Origin: DATBSL01 sp964561785
Lineage (GTDB): Bacteria; Acidobacteriota; Vicinamibacteria; Fen-336
DNA length: 64,000 nt
Reading direction: 5' to 3'
Assembly (NCBI GenBank): GCA_964561785.1
Contig: CAZLRF010000019.1
Span: forward strand, 1-64,000
Shown here: piece by piece, positions 1-13,356 of the stretch
Position numbering within the stretch: the first letter of the stretch is position 1
How the letters are laid out: each line of letters begins with the position of its first letter
Program-made: the position numbers and the translations under genes
Notes under the pieces: generated by a model
Told to the model about the DNA's origin: nothing
The model's input: only the letters and a program-made list of their open reading frames with translations
The model's database searches: none

Positions 1-878
1 AGTTCTTCGGCAAGGAGCCCCACAAGGGGGTCAACCCCGACGAGGTCGTGGCGGTGGGAGCGGCGATCCAGGCGGGGATCCTCGCCGGCGAGGTGAAGGA
101 CGTCCTGCTCCTCGACGTCACCCCCCTCTCCCTCGGCGTCGAGACCCTCGGCGGCGTGATGACCCGGCTCATCGAGCGCAACACCACGATCCCGACCAAG
201 AAGAGCGAGGTCTTCTCGACCGCCGCCGACAACCAGACCTCCGTGGAGATCCACGTGCTGCAGGGCGAGCGAGAGATGGCGCGGGACAACCGCACCCTCG
301 GGAAGTTCCATCTCGTGGGCATCCCGCCCGCTCCCCGCGGCGTCCCGCAGGTCGAGGTCACGTTCGACATCGACGCGAACGGGATCCTCAACGTGTCCGC
401 GAAGGACCGGGCCACCGGCAAGGCCCAGGCGATCACCATCACCGCCTCCTCCGGCCTCGCCAAGGAGGAGGTCGAGAGGATGGTGAAGGACGCCGAGGCC
501 CACTCCGCCGAGGACAGGAAGCGCCGCGAGCTCGTGGACCTGCGAAACCAGGCGGACAACCTCGCGTACAGCGTGGAGAAGCTTCTCTCCGACAACCGCG
601 CCAAGGTGGGCGAGGCGGACGCGAAGGCGATCGAGGAGGCGGTGGCCGAGGCCCGCAAGGCGATCGAGGGCGAGGATGCCCCCGCGATCAAGGCGGCCAT
701 GGAGAAGCTGACGCGTTCGAGCCACAAGCTCGCCGAGGAGCTCTACCGTCAGGCGCCCGGCGCGCCGGGAACGCCCGGAGCCCCCGGCGGGCCGGGAGCC
801 GGGCCCGCGCCCGGCTCGGGCGAGGCGGCGCCGGGCGCGGGCGACGTCGTCGACGCCGAGTACACGGTGAAGAACTGA
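1..878 (+). CDS. dnaK: Chaperone DnaK (Hsp70), C-terminal part; 5' end lies outside the window
   Basis: ATP-dependent Hsp70 chaperone that folds and disaggregates proteins with DnaJ and GrpE in the cytoplasm. The reading frame is open from base 3, so about 291 residues are visible, roughly the last 45% of a normal 630-640 residue protein. It covers the end of the nucleotide-binding domain (AVGAAIQAG), the interdomain linker (DVLLLDVTPLSLG), the substrate-binding domain (VHVLQGERE-like, seen as IHVLQGERE) and the helical lid. The tail is a Gly/Pro/Ala-rich spacer ending in DVVDAEYTVKN, like the usual DDVVDAEFEE end. It is the first gene of a same-strand chaperone block; hsp20 starts 43 bp after the stop. 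Confidence 0.97.
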   Translation, partial: FFGKEPHKGVNPDEVVAVGAAIQAGILAGEVKDVLLLDVTPLSLGVETLGGVMTRLIERNTTIPTKKSEVFSTAADNQTSVEIHVLQGEREMARDNRTLGKFHLVGIPPAPRGVPQVEVTFDIDANGILNVSAKDRATGKAQAITITASSGLAKEEVERMVKDAEAHSAEDRKRRELVDLRNQADNLAYSVEKLLSDNRAKVGEADAKAIEEAVAEARKAIEGEDAPAIKAAMEKLTRSSHKLAEELYRQAPGAPGTPGAPGGPGAGPAPGSGEAAPGAGDVVDAEYTVKN

Positions 879-921
879 GGCCGCCCCGAGCGGCCCGATG
901 AAGGAGAAGGAGGAAGCGACA

Positions 922-1383
922 ATGGCGATCGTTCGTTGGGAGCCGTTCCGTGACCTGGTGAGCATCCAGGACCGCATGAACCGGATCTTCGACGAGGCCT
1001 TCCGCGGCGTTCCCCGCCCGGGGGCCGAGGAAGACTGGGCCCTCGGCGGCACCTGGGCGCCCGCGGTCGACATCTACGAGCAGGAGGGCAACCTCGTCCT
1101 CAAGGCGGAGCTGCCGGGCATCGATCTCAAGGACGTCGACGTGCGCGTCGAGAACAACGTGCTGACCCTCAAGGGCGAGCGGCGCTTCGAGGACGAGGTC
1201 AAGCGCGAGCAGTACCACCGCGTGGAGCGCGCCTACGGGCAGTTCAGCCGCTCGTTCACGCTGCCGAACGTCGTGGACACCGACAAGATCAAGGCCGAGT
1301 TCCGTGACGGCGTCCTGCGCGTCACGCTGCCGAAGCGGGAGGAGGCCAAGCCGAAGCAGATCTCGATCTCGGTGACGAAGTGA
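922..1383 (+). CDS. Small heat-shock protein, Hsp20/alpha-crystallin family
   Basis: ATP-independent holdase that binds unfolding clients for later refolding by DnaK or GroEL. The 153-residue product starts MAIVRWEPFRDL, the standard N-terminus of the bacterial class; the alpha-crystallin domain spans about residues 45-145, with the A-x-x-x-n-G-v-L element visible as FRDGVLRVTLPK. The ATG at 922 is chosen because AGGAGG lies 6-8 bases upstream; an in-frame ATG at 898 would place that ribosome site inside the gene. It sits between dnaK and groES, so joint stress induction is likely, although I see no clear heat-shock promoter or CIRCE operator. Confidence 0.95.
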   Translation: MAIVRWEPFRDLVSIQDRMNRIFDEAFRGVPRPGAEEDWALGGTWAPAVDIYEQEGNLVLKAELPGIDLKDVDVRVENNVLTLKGERRFEDEVKREQYHRVERAYGQFSRSFTLPNVVDTDKIKAEFRDGVLRVTLPKREEAKPKQISISVTK

Positions 1384-1438
1384 CGGTCCGCGGGAAGGCG
1401 AAGACCACCGCCTCCCGTCGACAACGCGTGAAGCGCGC

Positions 1439-1469
1439 GGCCGGCCGGGGGGCCCGCCCCCGTCCGGCC
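1439..1469 (+). terminator. GC-rich hairpin between hsp20 and groES
   Basis: GGCCGG followed by a G-run on the left pairs with CCCCCG-T-CCGGCC on the right. There is no T-run after it, so it is either a factor-dependent or partial terminator or an mRNA-stabilising hairpin. The right arm CCCCCGTCCGGCC recurs exactly in the hairpin after groEL. Confidence 0.4.
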
Positions 1470-1526
1470 GCCGCCGCCGCCGGGCGCGAGAGAACGCTCA
1501 TCCATCGAACGACAGGAGGAGGACTG

Positions 1527-1817
1527 ATGGCGAACGTGAAGCCCCTCCGCGACCGCGTGCTGGTCCGGAGGATCGAGGAAGCCGAGCAGAAGGTCGGAGG
1601 GATCATCATCCCCGACACGGCGAAGGAGAAGCCCCTGCAGGCCGAGGTCATGGCGGTCGGGACCGGTCGCCTGCTCGACAACGGCGAGAAGGTCGAGCTG
1701 GCCGTCAAGAAGGGCGACAAGGTCCTGATCGGCAAGTGGTCGGGCACGGAGGTCAAGATCGACGGCGAGGAGCTCCTGATCCTGAAGGAGGACGAGATCC
1801 TGGGGATTCTTGGGTAA
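1527..1817 (+). CDS. groES: Co-chaperonin GroES (Hsp10)
   Basis: Forms the heptameric lid that caps the GroEL folding chamber. The 96-residue product has the family length and motifs: PLRDRVLVRR near the N-terminus, the mobile-loop region EQKVGGIIIPDTA at about residues 17-30, and the C-terminal LILKEDEILGIL. The ATG at 1527 has a strong AGGAGGA site 6 bases upstream; the longer open frame from 1380 is low-complexity and not family-like. groEL follows after a 158-bp spacer that contains a repeat element, an unusually long gap for a groES-groEL pair. Confidence 0.98.
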   Translation: MANVKPLRDRVLVRRIEEAEQKVGGIIIPDTAKEKPLQAEVMAVGTGRLLDNGEKVELAVKKGDKVLIGKWSGTEVKIDGEELLILKEDEILGILG

Positions 1818-1828
1818 CAGGTGACAGG

Positions 1829-1915
1829 CCACCCAGGGGGTCTGGGGGGTGGAACCCCCCGGATCGAAGGAAGGAGGGCACAAGCGAAGCCGTTGCGCCC
1901 TCGCACCCCTCACCA
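1829..1915 (+). repeat. G-run hairpin intergenic repeat, copy A (forward)
   Basis: Begins 11 bp after the groES stop. First hairpin: a six-G run, TGGAA loop, six-C run. Then the conserved tail GGATCGAAGGAAG and a second small motif AAGCGAAGCCGTT. The same order occurs at 8395-8461, 18842-18951 and 19022-19095, with partial copies at 27732-27772 and 30088-30146. It separates groES from groEL and could affect their relative expression. Confidence 0.75.
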
Positions 1916-1975
1916 GGCCCCGCTCCCCCAGGCGCGGGCTCGAGTTCGTTGCTATTCGAAGGAGAGAATCGAAAC

Positions 1976-3607
<1,632 letters not shown>

Positions 3608-3614
3608 TTCGCTC

Positions 3615-3653
3615 GGCCGGACGGGGGATTCCGCCGTTTTCCCCCGTCCGGCC
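3615..3653 (+). terminator. Hairpin downstream of groEL
   Basis: GGCCGGACGGGGG pairs perfectly with CCCCCGTCCGGCC (13 bp) around a 13-base loop, starting 8 bp after the groEL stop. There is no clean U-tract, so termination may need Rho, but position and strength fit the end of the groESL transcript. Confidence 0.6.
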
Positions 3654-3772
3654 GGCTCGAAGCGCCCGGCGAGACAACTTTTCACCTACCGGTCGCGTAA
3701 AAGCCTTGCGAGTGAGCGACTTTCGGGCATCCTGGGGGGTCGAAAGCTCGCGAGGAGCATTGCCGGAAGCGG

Positions 3773-3778
3773 TATACT
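3773..3778 (+). promoter_or_regulatory. Possible -10 element upstream of degP
   Basis: TATACT lies 50 bases before the degP ATG. I see no convincing -35 hexamer at the right distance, so the sigma factor is unclear; a stress sigma factor is possible but not shown. Confidence 0.3.
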
Positions 3779-3828
3779 GAGCGGCTCTCGAAGCGGCCGA
3801 GGACGGTCGCAGGAAGGATCGAGCCCAG

Positions 3829-5337
3829 ATGAAGACCCGGACCCTGACCGTCGCCTCCTTCTTCTCGGTCGCCATGGCGGCGACCCTGCTGGGGGCTCTT
3901 TACACCACGCAGGTCCGGCGCCCGGCTCCGGCCCAGGCCAGTACCGAGGCCGCCGCCGCCCAGGCCGTCTCACGCCCGGCCTCCCCAGGGCTCGACACCT
4001 TCCGGGACATCGCCCGCGCGGTGAACGCCGGGGTCGTGAACATCAACACCGAGAAGACGGTTCGGATGCGCTCGCGCGACCCCTTCCGCGAGTTCTTCGG
4101 CGACGACCTCATGGAGCGCTTCGGCCAGCCCTCCCCGGACCGGGGCGGCCGCGAGCGGCGCCAGACCCAGACGAACCTCGGATCGGGCTTCGTGATCGAC
4201 AAGGACGGCTACATCCTCACCAACCGTCACGTCATCGAGGGGGCGGACAAGGTGAAGGTGACGTTCCCCGGGGGCAAGACCTACGACGCGAAGATCGTCG
4301 GCCGCGACTCCCGCACCGACGTGGGTCTGCTGAAGATCGACGCGTCCGTGCCCCTCACCGTCCTGCCCCTCGGCGACTCCGACCGGACCGAGGTCGGCGA
4401 GTGGGTCATGGCCGTCGGCAACCCGTTCGGCCTCGGGGGCAACAGCGTCTCCGTCGGGGTCGTGTCCTTCGTCGGGCGCGACATGCGGCTCGAGGACCCC
4501 CGGCGCGGGACGTCGATCGAGATGATCCAGACGGACGCCGCGATCAACCCCGGAAACTCGGGCGGACCGCTCATCAACGCCCGCGGCGAGGTGATCGGGA
4601 TCAACACGATGATCGTGACCGGGGGCGCGCAGGCCAACGCCGGCGTGGGCTTCTCGGTCCCGATCAACGTCGCGAAGGAGATCCTGCCCCAGCTGCGCGA
4701 GAAGGGAAAGGTCGTGCGGGGCTGGATGGGGGTCACCATCCAGGCCCTCACCGACGAGATGGCGGGGACCTACGGGCTCACCGAGGCGAAGGGCGCCGCG
4801 GTGAGCTCGGTCCAGCCCGGCTCCCCGGCCGAGAAGGCCGGGCTGCAGCCGGAGGACGTGGTCCTGTCCGCCGACGGGCGCGAGATCGAGGACAACTCCG
4901 ACCTCTCCCGCTACATCGCGGGCAAGGCCCCCGGCACGGCGGTCAAGCTCGAGGTGCTGCGGGGCAAGGAGCGCAAGACGATCACCGTGACCCTCGGGAC
5001 CTTCCCCGACGAGGGCGACGAGGCCGCCGAGCAGGAGAGCGGACGGGCGAGCCTCGGAATGACCCTGCGCGACCTGACGCCCGCCCTGCGGGAGCGGCTC
5101 GAGCTGCCCCGCTCGGTGGCCGGCGTCGTGGTGACGGAAGTCGAGGCGGGCGAGGCGGCGGCGGACGCCAACCTCACCCGCGGAGACGTCATCGTCAGCG
5201 TGAACGGAGAGGCCGTCGCGAGCGTCGAGGAGTTCGATCGCGCGATCGAAGCGACGCGGGCGACCGGGCGGGCCCGGCTGCGGGTCTACAACCCGCAGCT
5301 CGAGGGCTACCGGGTCGTCGTGCTGAGGCTGAAGTGA
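3829..5337 (+). CDS. Periplasmic serine protease, DegP/HtrA family (S1C), two PDZ domains
   Basis: Protease-chaperone for misfolded envelope proteins. The 502-residue product starts with a membrane-targeting segment (about residues 5-25, FFSVAMAATLLGAL), then a trypsin-like domain with the complete triad His134 (TNRHVIEG), Asp164 (SRTDVGLL) and Ser244 (NPGNSGGPL). PDZ1 begins near residue 295 (GWMGVTIQ) and PDZ2 near 408 (SLGMTLRDL). An AGGAAGG ribosome site precedes the ATG. It follows groEL after a hairpin and a 221-bp spacer, so it probably has its own promoter. Family and catalytic competence are clear; whether it stays membrane-anchored or is cleaved is not. Confidence 0.96.
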   Translation: MKTRTLTVASFFSVAMAATLLGALYTTQVRRPAPAQASTEAAAAQAVSRPASPGLDTFRDIARAVNAGVVNINTEKTVRMRSRDPFREFFGDDLMERFGQPSPDRGGRERRQTQTNLGSGFVIDKDGYILTNRHVIEGADKVKVTFPGGKTYDAKIVGRDSRTDVGLLKIDASVPLTVLPLGDSDRTEVGEWVMAVGNPFGLGGNSVSVGVVSFVGRDMRLEDPRRGTSIEMIQTDAAINPGNSGGPLINARGEVIGINTMIVTGGAQANAGVGFSVPINVAKEILPQLREKGKVVRGWMGVTIQALTDEMAGTYGLTEAKGAAVSSVQPGSPAEKAGLQPEDVVLSADGREIEDNSDLSRYIAGKAPGTAVKLEVLRGKERKTITVTLGTFPDEGDEAAEQESGRASLGMTLRDLTPALRERLELPRSVAGVVVTEVEAGEAAADANLTRGDVIVSVNGEAVASVEEFDRAIEATRATGRARLRVYNPQLEGYRVVVLRLK

Positions 5338-5378
5338 CGTACGGGGGGCTCGAACCTGGTCAGAAACGGAGTGATCCC

Positions 5379-5828
5379 ATGGCACGCAAGGCCGAGACGA
5401 TCGACCGGGAGCGCTACCTGCTCCTCAAGGGAATGCTCGAGAGCCGACGGCGCGAGATTCACGCCAAGCTGCGCTCGCTGCGGGAGCAGATCCCGGCCGA
5501 CGCGCCCGACGTGCGGGACGCGGAGGAGCAGAGCGTCGACGATTTCGTGCAGGAGGTCGACCTCGCCCTCATGCAGATGAAGTCCGACACCCTCAAGAAG
5601 ATCGACCGCGCGATCCTTCGCCTCGAGGAGGGGACCTACGGGCGCTGCCAGGAGTGCGACGCGGAGATCCCGGCCGCCCGCCTGCGCGCGCTCCCCTTCG
5701 CCGCCCTGTGCCGCGATTGCCAGGAGGAGGCGGAGAGCCGGGTGCGCGCCGCACGCGAGGCGAAGGCCTTCGAGCGGCTGCAGCGCGAGCTGGTGAACGT
5801 GACCCTGCGGGCCGGCGCCCGCGACTGA
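5379..5828 (+). CDS. DksA/TraR-family zinc-finger protein
   Basis: DksA/TraR proteins bind the secondary channel of RNA polymerase and modulate initiation, often with ppGpp. This 149-residue product has the expected order: a long helical N-terminal half (residues 1-85, rich in E/R/K with heptad-like spacing) and a C4 zinc finger, CQEC then CRDC, near residues 90-112, followed by a final helix. The ATG at 5379 has GGAG upstream. It lies 41 bp after degP and 50 bp or less before lon in the same direction, suggesting co-transcription. I cannot tell DksA proper from the shorter general-stress paralogues. Confidence 0.9.
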   Translation: MARKAETIDRERYLLLKGMLESRRREIHAKLRSLREQIPADAPDVRDAEEQSVDDFVQEVDLALMQMKSDTLKKIDRAILRLEEGTYGRCQECDAEIPAARLRALPFAALCRDCQEEAESRVRAAREAKAFERLQRELVNVTLRAGARD

Positions 5829-5878
5829 GGGAGGGGACCCTGAGCGACGAGCGAAAGCCCGACTTCGAGTCGGAGGGA

Positions 5879-8278
<2,400 letters not shown>

Positions 8279-8281
8279 CTC

Positions 8282-8320
8282 CCCGCCGCCTTTCCCTTCT
8301 CTCGCGGGAAAGGCGGCGGG
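8282..8320 (+). terminator. Terminator-like hairpin after lon
   Basis: CCCGCCGCCTTTCCC pairs perfectly over 15 bp with GGGAAAGGCGGCGGG around a 9-base loop, starting 4 bp after the lon stop. It is followed by TGTCGTTT, a weak U-tract. Confidence 0.7.
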
Positions 8321-8394
8321 TGTCGTTTCGGAAGGCCCCGGAGAATGCCGGCCCCTGCCTCGTCATCCACCATCCGGAGACACCCGAGCCGATA

Positions 8395-8461
8395 CGGTTT
8401 CGCCTGTCCCCGGCGTCCCTTGAGCCGAGGGGGTTCCACCCTCTCGGGCCCCCCCGGGTCG
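8395..8461 (-). repeat. G-run hairpin intergenic repeat, copy B (reverse)
   Basis: Read on the minus strand it has the same order as copy A: G-runs, a GAGGGTGGAACCCCCTC hairpin, the tail GGCTCAAGGGACG and then AGGCGAAACCGT. The hairpin sequence differs from copy A on both arms yet still pairs, which supports a conserved structure. It occupies much of the 246-bp space between lon and the kinase gene. Confidence 0.65.
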
Positions 8462-8524
8462 TCGCGGGCGTCCTGTGAGGGTGGTTTGACCTTGCCTTTC
8501 GCCGTCGGTCATCATGCTCCGGCC

Positions 8525-10210
8525 ATGCAGTGCCCGAAGTGCGGGGCGGAGAGTCCCCTGGACGCCACCCGGTGCGAGGGGTGCGGGGACTCGCTCTCGG
8601 TCGCCGTGCTCGAGGTGGTGCGCGGAGACCTCCCCGAGAAGATCCGCTTCCTCCGCCCGCGAGCGCACACGGTGGGCCGCGCCCGCCACAACGACATCTC
8701 GCTCAACGAGCCCTCGATCTCCAAGCTGCACGCGCGCATCGAGCACGTCGAGGGCCGGTTCTTCATCGAGGACGCGGGCAGCCTCCACGGCGTCTACGTG
8801 AACGCGGCCAAGGTGCGCCGCGCGGAGCTCGTCCCCGGGGCGCTCGTCCAGCTCGGGAACGTGACCCTGAAGTTCTCCCTCCTCGGGTCCGAACCCGCCA
8901 CCGGGGCGATGGCGAAGCTGCCCTGGGTCGAGCAGCAGCAGCTCCTCCTCTCCCTCGTCCAGACCCTCAACTCGACCCTCGTCCTGAGCCAGGTCCTCGA
9001 GCAGGTCACGGACGCGATCATGCACATCACCGGGGCCGAGCGGGGCTTCCTCCTCCTCGCCGACGCCTCGCCCTCCGCCGCGCGCTACCCGGCGGTGGCC
9101 GGCCTGCGCCTGCGCGTCGCCCGCGGACGCGCCGACGGCGCCGCGGCCGGCGGCCACGGGATCTCGGGAGCGATCGTGAGGCGCGCGATCGAGAGCGGCG
9201 AGGTCGTCTCGACCGTGCGCGCCCCGGGCGAGGCGCCCGCGGCGCCCGACCCTGGCCGCCGGGAGGAGGACACCCGGCCCCTCCAGACCGTCGTCTGCTT
9301 TCCCCTGCGCTCGCCCCGCGCGGGCTCGGACGGGGCGGGGGCGTTCCCCCGGGCCCTCGGCGTCCTCTACGTGGACAACGCGCGATCGGCCGAGCCGTTC
9401 AGCGGCGACGCGCTGCGCGCGGCGGAGGCCCTCGCCCGCCACGCCGCCCTCGCGATCGAGAACGCGCAGCTGTTCGAGCGCGAGCAGCACACGATCGAGG
9501 AGCTGCAGAAGGCGCAGAAGCGGCTGCTCCAGTCGGAGAAGCTCGCCACCATCGGCCAGATGGCGGCGGGCATCGCCCACGAGCTCAACACGCCGCTCAC
9601 CTACATCGTCGGCAACGTGGAGCTGCTCGAGCTGCAGGAGCTGACCTCCGCCCAGCGGGACATGCTCGCCTCGATCGCGCGGGGGGCGGAGAGGATCCGC
9701 GCCCTCGCCCAGCGCCTGCTCGCCTTCTCCCGCCCGGGGAGGGAGGAGATGGCGCCGCTCGTCCTCAACGACGTCGTCGAGCGCTGCCTCGAGCTGTGCC
9801 AGTACCAGATCGCGAGCGGCCGCGTCCGGCTCGTCCGGCAGCTCGAGCCCGCCCTGCCCCGCGTCCTCGGCGTGTCGAACCAGCTGGAGACGGCCCTCAT
9901 CAACCTGGTCGTCAACGCGGTCCACGCCATGGGGGGCGCGGGCGGCACCCTCACGGTCTCGACCCGGCGGCGGGGGGAGGACGTGGAGGTCGCGGTCTGC
10001 GACGAGGGGCCGGGCATCCCCGAGCACATCCGCGGAAGCCTCTTCGAGCCCTTCGTGACGACCAAGCCCGAGGGCAAGGGCACCGGCCTCGGCCTGTCGA
10101 CGGTCCTCATGATCGCCGAGCGCCACAGCGGCCGCGTCGAGTTCGACACGGAGGAGGGCCGGGGCACGACCTTCCGGCTCGTCCTGCCCCCCGCGCCGCC
10201 CGCCCCGTAG
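8525..10210 (+). CDS. Sensor histidine kinase with zinc ribbon, FHA and GAF domains
   Basis: A soluble two-component kinase with no membrane segment in its 561 residues. Domains in order: a C4 zinc ribbon at residues 3-20 (CPKCG...CEGCG), an FHA phosphothreonine-binding domain at about 30-115 (HTVGRARHNDISL, SISKLHARI), a GAF sensor at about 150-315, HisKA with the phospho-acceptor His352 (GIAHELNTPL), and a HATPase domain with N-box NLVVNAVHAMG, G1 DEGPGIP and G2 GKGTGLGLS. No response regulator lies next to it. The ATG at 8525 gives the zinc ribbon at the extreme N-terminus. FHA on the input side suggests coupling to Ser/Thr kinase signalling; this is inference. Confidence 0.9.
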   Translation: MQCPKCGAESPLDATRCEGCGDSLSVAVLEVVRGDLPEKIRFLRPRAHTVGRARHNDISLNEPSISKLHARIEHVEGRFFIEDAGSLHGVYVNAAKVRRAELVPGALVQLGNVTLKFSLLGSEPATGAMAKLPWVEQQQLLLSLVQTLNSTLVLSQVLEQVTDAIMHITGAERGFLLLADASPSAARYPAVAGLRLRVARGRADGAAAGGHGISGAIVRRAIESGEVVSTVRAPGEAPAAPDPGRREEDTRPLQTVVCFPLRSPRAGSDGAGAFPRALGVLYVDNARSAEPFSGDALRAAEALARHAALAIENAQLFEREQHTIEELQKAQKRLLQSEKLATIGQMAAGIAHELNTPLTYIVGNVELLELQELTSAQRDMLASIARGAERIRALAQRLLAFSRPGREEMAPLVLNDVVERCLELCQYQIASGRVRLVRQLEPALPRVLGVSNQLETALINLVVNAVHAMGGAGGTLTVSTRRRGEDVEVAVCDEGPGIPEHIRGSLFEPFVTTKPEGKGTGLGLSTVLMIAERHSGRVEFDTEEGRGTTFRLVLPPAPPAP

Positions 10211-10234
10211 CCGGGCACCGGCGTCGAGGCGCCG

Positions 10235-10585
10235 CTACTCCGAGACGACGAGCACCCCGCGCTCGACCTCCGCCTGCGAGCCGGACTCGAGGCAGCAGTG
10301 GAACGGGATCTCGCCGGCCTGCTCCGGCACGAGGTCGACGCGGGCCGGCCGCCCCGGCACCACCCGCTTCTCGACGCGCAGGGCGTCGATCGCGAAGCAG
10401 TGCTCGACGTCGCGCGACGTGACGACGAGGCGCACCGCCTCCCCGCGGCGCACGCTGACCCGCGAGGGCTCGAAGCCCCGCCGCGAGACCGCGATCTCCA
10501 CCGTGGAGGGGGCGGGCGCGGCCGGGCCGGGCGCCGCCTGTGCCGCGAGCGCCGCGAGCGCCGCCGCCCGCACCCACCCTCCCAT
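10235..10585 (-). CDS. Small exported cupredoxin-like protein with an incomplete copper site
   Basis: 116 residues: signal peptide (about residues 1-22, AAALAALAAQAAPGPA) and one cupredoxin fold resembling the C-terminal domain of cytochrome oxidase subunit II or nitrous oxide reductase. The order VEHCFAIDALRVEKRVVPG then GEIPFHCC matches that family. A likely ligand His is present in DVEHCF and a Cys in FHCC, but the loop after it (LESGSQAEVERG) lacks the second Cys spacing, His and Met expected of a Cu-A or type-1 site. It ends 3 bp from pnp on the same strand (pnp is upstream), so it may be co-transcribed. Fold assignment is moderate; metal binding is doubtful. Confidence 0.7.
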   Translation of the reverse strand: MGGWVRAAALAALAAQAAPGPAAPAPSTVEIAVSRRGFEPSRVSVRRGEAVRLVVTSRDVEHCFAIDALRVEKRVVPGRPARVDLVPEQAGEIPFHCCLESGSQAEVERGVLVVSE

Positions 10586-10588
10586 CGC

Positions 10589-12868
<2,280 letters not shown>

Positions 12869-12964
12869 TCTCTTCCTTGTTCTCCGCTGCCGGCGGCCGC
12901 CCTCGCGGCCTTCCGGGATTCTCGAGGAGCGAGCCTGGGATGCTCGCGCGGCGCGCAGGGCGCC

Positions 12965-12982
12965 GTCCCCGGGTCCGGGGAC
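12965..12982 (-). terminator. rpsO-pnp intergenic hairpin
   Basis: GTCCCCGG pairs with CCGGGGAC a few bases beyond the rpsO stop. No U-run follows. In other bacteria this position holds an attenuator or RNase processing site; that role here is inference. Confidence 0.45.
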
Positions 12983-12988
12983 CGGGGG

Positions 12989-13258
12989 CTACTTCCGGAT
13001 GCCGAGCTTGCCGATCAGGACGCGGTAGCGGCCGAGGTCCTTGCCCTTGAGGTACTCGAGCAGGCGGCGGCGCTGGCCGACCAGCTGCAGGAGGCCCCGG
13101 CGCGAGTGGTGGTCCTTGGGGTGGGACTTGAAGTGCTCCGTCAGGTAGCTGATCCGCTCGCTCAGGAGCGCCACCTGCACCTCCGGCGAGCCCGTGTCCG
13201 TGCCGTGGGTGCGGATTCCCGAGATGACTTCCGTCTTCCGGTCCTTGCTGAAGCTCAC
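12989..13258 (-). CDS. rpsO: 30S ribosomal protein S15
   Basis: Binds 16S rRNA early in assembly of the small-subunit platform. The 89-residue product has normal length and the family signature: THGTDTGSPEVQVA at residues 17-30, the helix LTEHFKSHPKDHHSRRGLL, and the C-terminal YRVLIGKLGIRK. It starts at GTG with GGGAGG seven bases upstream. A promoter-like pair lies 50-80 bases upstream. Followed by pnp on the same strand. Confidence 0.98.
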   Translation of the reverse strand: MSFSKDRKTEVISGIRTHGTDTGSPEVQVALLSERISYLTEHFKSHPKDHHSRRGLLQLVGQRRRLLEYLKGKDLGRYRVLIGKLGIRK

Positions 13259-13307
13259 CGACTGACCTCCCTACTGGCTCCTCTATTCACTTTTCAATCA
13301 ACGGGAG

Positions 13308-13337
13308 AGATTACCATGCCCTCCCAACCGCTGTAAA
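13308..13337 (-). promoter_or_regulatory. Probable sigma70-type promoter of rpsO-pnp
   Basis: On the minus strand TTTACA (13337-13332) and TAATCT (13313-13308) are separated by 18 bases; the start would fall about 40 bases before the rpsO GTG. Confidence 0.55.
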
Positions 13338-13356
13338 CTCTCCGCGCGACAAGCAC

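Noticed and set aside
1384..1526. CIRCE-type heat-shock operator before groES
   Set aside because: The TTAGCACTC inverted repeat is not present.
13315..13335. Six-codon reading frame before the multi-TM gene as a leader peptide
   Set aside because: No ribosome site and it overlaps the rpsO promoter on the other strand.
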